The position numbers and the translations under genes were made by a program. A stretch of DNA of 64,000 nucleotides from Streptomyces cyaneus (GTDB lineage: Bacteria > Actinomycetota > Actinomycetes > Streptomycetales > Streptomycetaceae): assembly GCF_004028635.1 (NCBI RefSeq), contig NZ_RQJW01000003.1, forward strand, positions 620,001 through 684,000, written 5' to 3'. The notes beneath the pieces were generated by a model, which made no database searches, was not told the origin of the DNA, and was given only the letters and a program-made list of their open reading frames with translations. The first letter of the stretch is position 1; each line of letters starts with the position of its first letter. Below, one piece after another: positions 61,500-64,000 of this stretch.

Positions 61500-62321
61500 A
61501 TGAAGGCAGCTCGTGCGGCCTGGCGCGGACTCGAGCCCGTACACGGCATGATCTATTTCGTCCCCGAGGCAAGGCGACGGTACGCGGACCTCGGACTGAG
61601 CGGACGCGCCGGCTACTTCGCCTCCCGCAGCGCCGCGTTCGGCCGAGCCTCCGCCGAGTTGGTCATCTCGACCTTCTACAACTTCAACCCCGATCTCGTA
61701 CGGCAGGCGCTCGACGGGGCATGGGACGCAACGACACCGCAGCAGGTGCTGGACGCTCGGTACGCCGCGGCGGGCGAGGCCCTGCGGCGGGCGGGAATCC
61801 ATGAACTGCCCGCCCTGGACGAGGTCCTGGCGCTGACCCGCCGGGCCGCCGAGGCGGCCTGCGAACACACCCAGGGGCGCCCACTGTTCGCCGCGCATGC
61901 CGCGCTGCCCTGGCCGGAGGAGCCGGTGCTGCAACTGTGGCACTTCCAGACGCTGCTCCGGGAGTTCCGTGGAGACGGGCACATCGCGTGCCTGCTGAGC
62001 GAGGGCGTCGGGGCCTTGGAAGCCCTGGTTCTGCACGCGGCCACCGGTGAGGTTCCCGTCGACTTCCTCAAGGCGAGCCGCGCATGGCCCGAGGAGGAAT
62101 GGGCCGACACCCAGGAGCGCCTGCGCAAGCGTGGCCTCCTGGACGGCGACTCGCTCAGTTCGGAAGGTGTCACCCTGCGCCGGCACATCGAGGACCGGAC
62201 CGACCGCCTGGCCCTCCCCGCCTACGCCGCCCTCGGTGACGCCGACTGCGAGCGCCTCGCCGAACTCGCGAGCCCCTTCGGCCGCGCCGTGCTCGAAGCC
62301 GGCCTCCTCAAGCTCGGCTGA
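61500..62321 (+). CDS. SCO6745-family protein
   Basis: 273 residues. The start RAAWRGLEPVHGMIYFVPEARRRY and GYFASRSAAFGRASAELV, with TFYNFNPDLVRQAL, match the actinobacterial SCO6745 family, whose function is not known. The C-terminal part (WADTQERLRKRGLLDGDSLSSEGVTLRRHIEDRTD) looks like a winged-helix domain, so DNA binding or an enzyme with a helical lid are both possible. ATG 61500 follows AGAGGTGACC. It lies 46 bases after the hydrolase gene on the same strand, so the two are probably co-transcribed. Confidence 0.75.
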   Translation: MKAARAAWRGLEPVHGMIYFVPEARRRYADLGLSGRAGYFASRSAAFGRASAELVISTFYNFNPDLVRQALDGAWDATTPQQVLDARYAAAGEALRRAGIHELPALDEVLALTRRAAEAACEHTQGRPLFAAHAALPWPEEPVLQLWHFQTLLREFRGDGHIACLLSEGVGALEALVLHAATGEVPVDFLKASRAWPEEEWADTQERLRKRGLLDGDSLSSEGVTLRRHIEDRTDRLALPAYAALGDADCERLAELASPFGRAVLEAGLLKLG

Positions 62322-62472
62322 CCCGGCCTTTCTCTTCAGGTTGGCCTGTCATGTCTGGGCGTCCACCTGCAGGATTGTCATGGACGGGATATATGAGATC
62401 GGCGTACTGTGCCTCGGCCGCGCCTCATTCCGCGGACCGTGTCATTTCTCGCCCGTGGGGGGCCTCATCGTC

Positions 62473-63165
62473 ATGTCCGAATCCAGTGATCTACGTCCGC
62501 GTCCCCTGCTGCCCGCCGGGGCGCCCGTATCGTCCCTCGGTCTCCTGGTCGCGGCCGTCGCGGGGCTCGCTCTGGTCGCCTTCTGCGACCTGTTCAGCCT
62601 GTTCGCCGGCTTTCGCTTCCTGGCGGTGATCGACGGGGACGGCGGCTTCTTCACGGCTCCCCAGCAGGAGCTGGATGCCGCTGCCGCGCTGTACGAGACG
62701 GCCGGGAGATACCAGGCCATCGTGTACGTACCCGCCGCGATCGTATTCGTCGTCTGGTTTTTCCGTATGCGCCGCAACACCGGGTTGCTGGCGCCGGACC
62801 GGTTCCGCAACGGACCCGGGTGGGCCATCGGAGCCTGGCTCATTCCGCTGGTGAACCTCTGGCTGCCGTATCGCATCGCCCTCGACATGTGGGGGGCCGC
62901 CACTCCGCTGCCGGCCGAGGGCGAGCGGTTCCGGGCGCGGACCTGGCCGGTGAACCTGTGGTGGGGTCTGTTCGTCTTCAGCGTTCTGTTCGATCGGTAC
63001 GAGATGACGAAATACCGGGACGCCGAGACGTTGATGGAGATCAGGGACGCGGTGGTGCAGTACATGACCGCCGACGCGGTGCACATCGCCGCCGCCGCTG
63101 CCGCCATGTACTTCGCCGTCCGGCTGACCACCATGCAGCGGCTCAAGGCGATTGAGGGGCCGTAG
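62473..63165 (+). CDS. DUF4328 membrane protein
   Basis: 230 residues with four hydrophobic segments (about 22-45, 78-98, 118-140 and 195-215). The diagnostic stretch GPGWAIGAWLIPLVNLWLPYRIALDMW matches DUF4328, a family of small actinobacterial membrane proteins of unknown function. VWFFRMRRNTG precedes it at the membrane face. ATG 62473 has a G-rich site (GGGGGG) about 11 bases upstream, and the longer open frame from 62047 belongs to the SCO6745 gene region in another frame. It has no obvious partner. Confidence 0.85.
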   Translation: MSESSDLRPRPLLPAGAPVSSLGLLVAAVAGLALVAFCDLFSLFAGFRFLAVIDGDGGFFTAPQQELDAAAALYETAGRYQAIVYVPAAIVFVVWFFRMRRNTGLLAPDRFRNGPGWAIGAWLIPLVNLWLPYRIALDMWGAATPLPAEGERFRARTWPVNLWWGLFVFSVLFDRYEMTKYRDAETLMEIRDAVVQYMTADAVHIAAAAAAMYFAVRLTTMQRLKAIEGP

Positions 63166-63171
63166 CGGCCG

Positions 63172-63572
63172 GCGATTCGTCAAGGAGACGTCGGAGGTTC
63201 GACGAACGCGCCTACGTCTTCCACGGCGCCGTCATCCGTTGGCCGAGGCCGCAATGCGGACGACGGAGTACGGCCACGATCTGGGCACCGAAAGCATGCG
63301 GGAACGGTTCGGCCTGGTTCCAAGCCATCGAGGCGGTCGCTGCCCGCCAGCCGTCGTCGGAGGCGTTGGCCAAGATCGCGATCTTGCTGCGGACATGCGG
63401 TCTCACCGATGCGTCGTTCGCCCTCTGCGACCAGGCGGACTCCGTGGAGCGGATCATGCTGACGGAAGTCGTGCGGGCGGGCGCGCGGCACAAACTGGGT
63501 GATCTTCAGGCTTTATTCGTCCGAGCCCACAGCCGACGACGGTGCCTCGACGACGAAATCGTCGCAGCCTAG
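63172..63572 (+). pseudogene. Open frame without start codon, possible gene remnant
   Basis: One plus-strand frame is open from about 63172 to a stop at 63570-63572 and looks coding by composition: FDERAYVFHGAVIRWP, then WFQAIEAVAARQPSSEALAKIAILLRTC, and QADSVERIMLTEVVRAGARH. No ATG or GTG with a ribosome site precedes it; the first usable start is a TTG at 63366, which would cut the frame in half. It contains a TTA codon. I do not recognise a family. It is probably a degenerate gene or the 3' part of one. Confidence 0.35.
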
Positions 63573-63921
63573 TAGTCACATGATCCGCCGGATTACGCCT
63601 CCCCTCGGCAGATGGCCGGATTTCCGCGCCGGAATCCCGGCCGGATGTCCGGATGCATCCGCAAAAACGGGCAGTGAACGGTCACATTTCAGCCGACGAG
63701 CGGGCAGCAGGCTCCCACTTCGCTGACCCCTTCACCGCATCGACCAAGGGATCCGCACTCCGGAAACCGGGCACATTCGGTCGTGAACTGCTCTACGACG
63801 AACCTGGTCAGTACGGGCAATCCCCTTGTAGAAATTTGGCCACCGAAGCCCGAACGGGCCGGGCTCCGGGAAACAGTCGGCGCGGGCACAACGCGCAGAG
63901 CCGCAAATCGGAGGTGTCGCC
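63573..63921. other. Intergenic region upstream of the DeoR-type regulator
   Basis: 349 bases with no credible gene. It is somewhat less GC-rich around 63810-63840 (GGGCAATCCCCTTGTAGAAATTTGG), a plausible promoter for the regulator that begins at 63922. I see no strong palindrome. Confidence 0.4.
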
Positions 63922-64000
63922 GTGGATGCCGAGGAACGAAGACGCGGAATCCTGGAAACGGCGCGCCGTTCCGGATCCGTGGACGTCGGGGAGCTTGCCG
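63922..64000 (+). CDS. DeoR/GlpR-family regulator, N-terminal fragment (cut by window edge)
   Basis: The first 26 codons of a gene running off the right edge. GTG 63922 follows GGAGGTGTCGCC. The peptide, DAEERRRGILETARRSG then SVDVGELA, is the opening helix and start of the helix-turn-helix of DeoR/GlpR-type repressors (ERRxxILxxLxxxGxVxVxEL). These commonly control sugar, deoxyribonucleoside or glycerol use with a phosphorylated sugar as inducer. The target genes would lie to the right. Confidence 0.7.
   Translation, partial: MDAEERRRGILETARRSGSVDVGELA

Overview
The window is typical Streptomyces chromosome. It is very GC-rich with strong third-position GC bias, uses GTG starts and Shine-Dalgarno-type ribosome sites, and carries signature families such as SpoIIE/PAS/GAF phosphatases, LytR-CpsA-Psr proteins, DinB-like maleylpyruvate isomerases, DUF4328 and BlaI/M56 pairs. 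I see no rRNA or tRNA gene, CRISPR array or intact insertion sequence. All functional calls come from reading motifs and family resemblance; no database search was run.

Layout. 1-1367: the start of a sigma factor and a frameshifted DUF1152 relic. 1370-6555: a plant-polysaccharide island with a secreted GH30 galactanase and a PL1 pectate lyase, divergent across a palindromic operator, followed by a secreted HExxH protein. 6680-13723: PhzF and VOC enzymes, a nucleotidyltransferase, a Ser/Thr kinase with a long helical tail, an acyltransferase and TerB. 13781-21073: LCP protein, BlaI/M56 pair, aminoglycoside-nucleotidyltransferase-like protein and pyruvate carboxylase. 21215-29352: three SpoIIE-type phosphatases and a FUSC transporter. 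A fourth phosphatase lies at 48742-51162.

29912-32729 is the most interesting locus. It encodes a family-2 encapsulin shell protein with an embedded cyclic-nucleotide-binding-like domain, overlapping a SufS-type cysteine desulfurase that carries a disordered Pro-rich N-terminus of about 75 residues, the layout expected of encapsulated cargo. The shell gene has an in-frame TTA (bldA-dependent) codon, so shell synthesis is probably tied to development.

32851-41314 is mostly secreted or lipid-anchored proteins, including a low-complexity repeat protein and an M36 metallopeptidase (also with a TTA codon) coupled to a small lipoprotein. 41398-44349 holds an isomerase, a DHA2 exporter and its divergent MarR regulator, with three matching operator-like sites.

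44463-48684 and 54034-61453 form a lipid/acyl-CoA catabolic region. It contains reductases, an acetate-type symporter, acyl-CoA dehydrogenase, enoyl-CoA hydratase, thiolase, a HAD protein, a TetR regulator and an alpha/beta hydrolase. Two repeated palindromic elements link the promoters: TACC-RACCAGTN-GGTA at three promoters, and TTGAAY-N10-GTTCAA at two promoters plus a half-copy at the tetR start. This suggests two local regulons. Between these blocks, 51336-52713 is a genomic scar: remnants of a branched-chain amino-acid ABC transporter abut a 5'-truncated, frameshifted PucR-type regulator. The right end holds SCO6745-family, DUF4328 and DeoR-type regulator genes.
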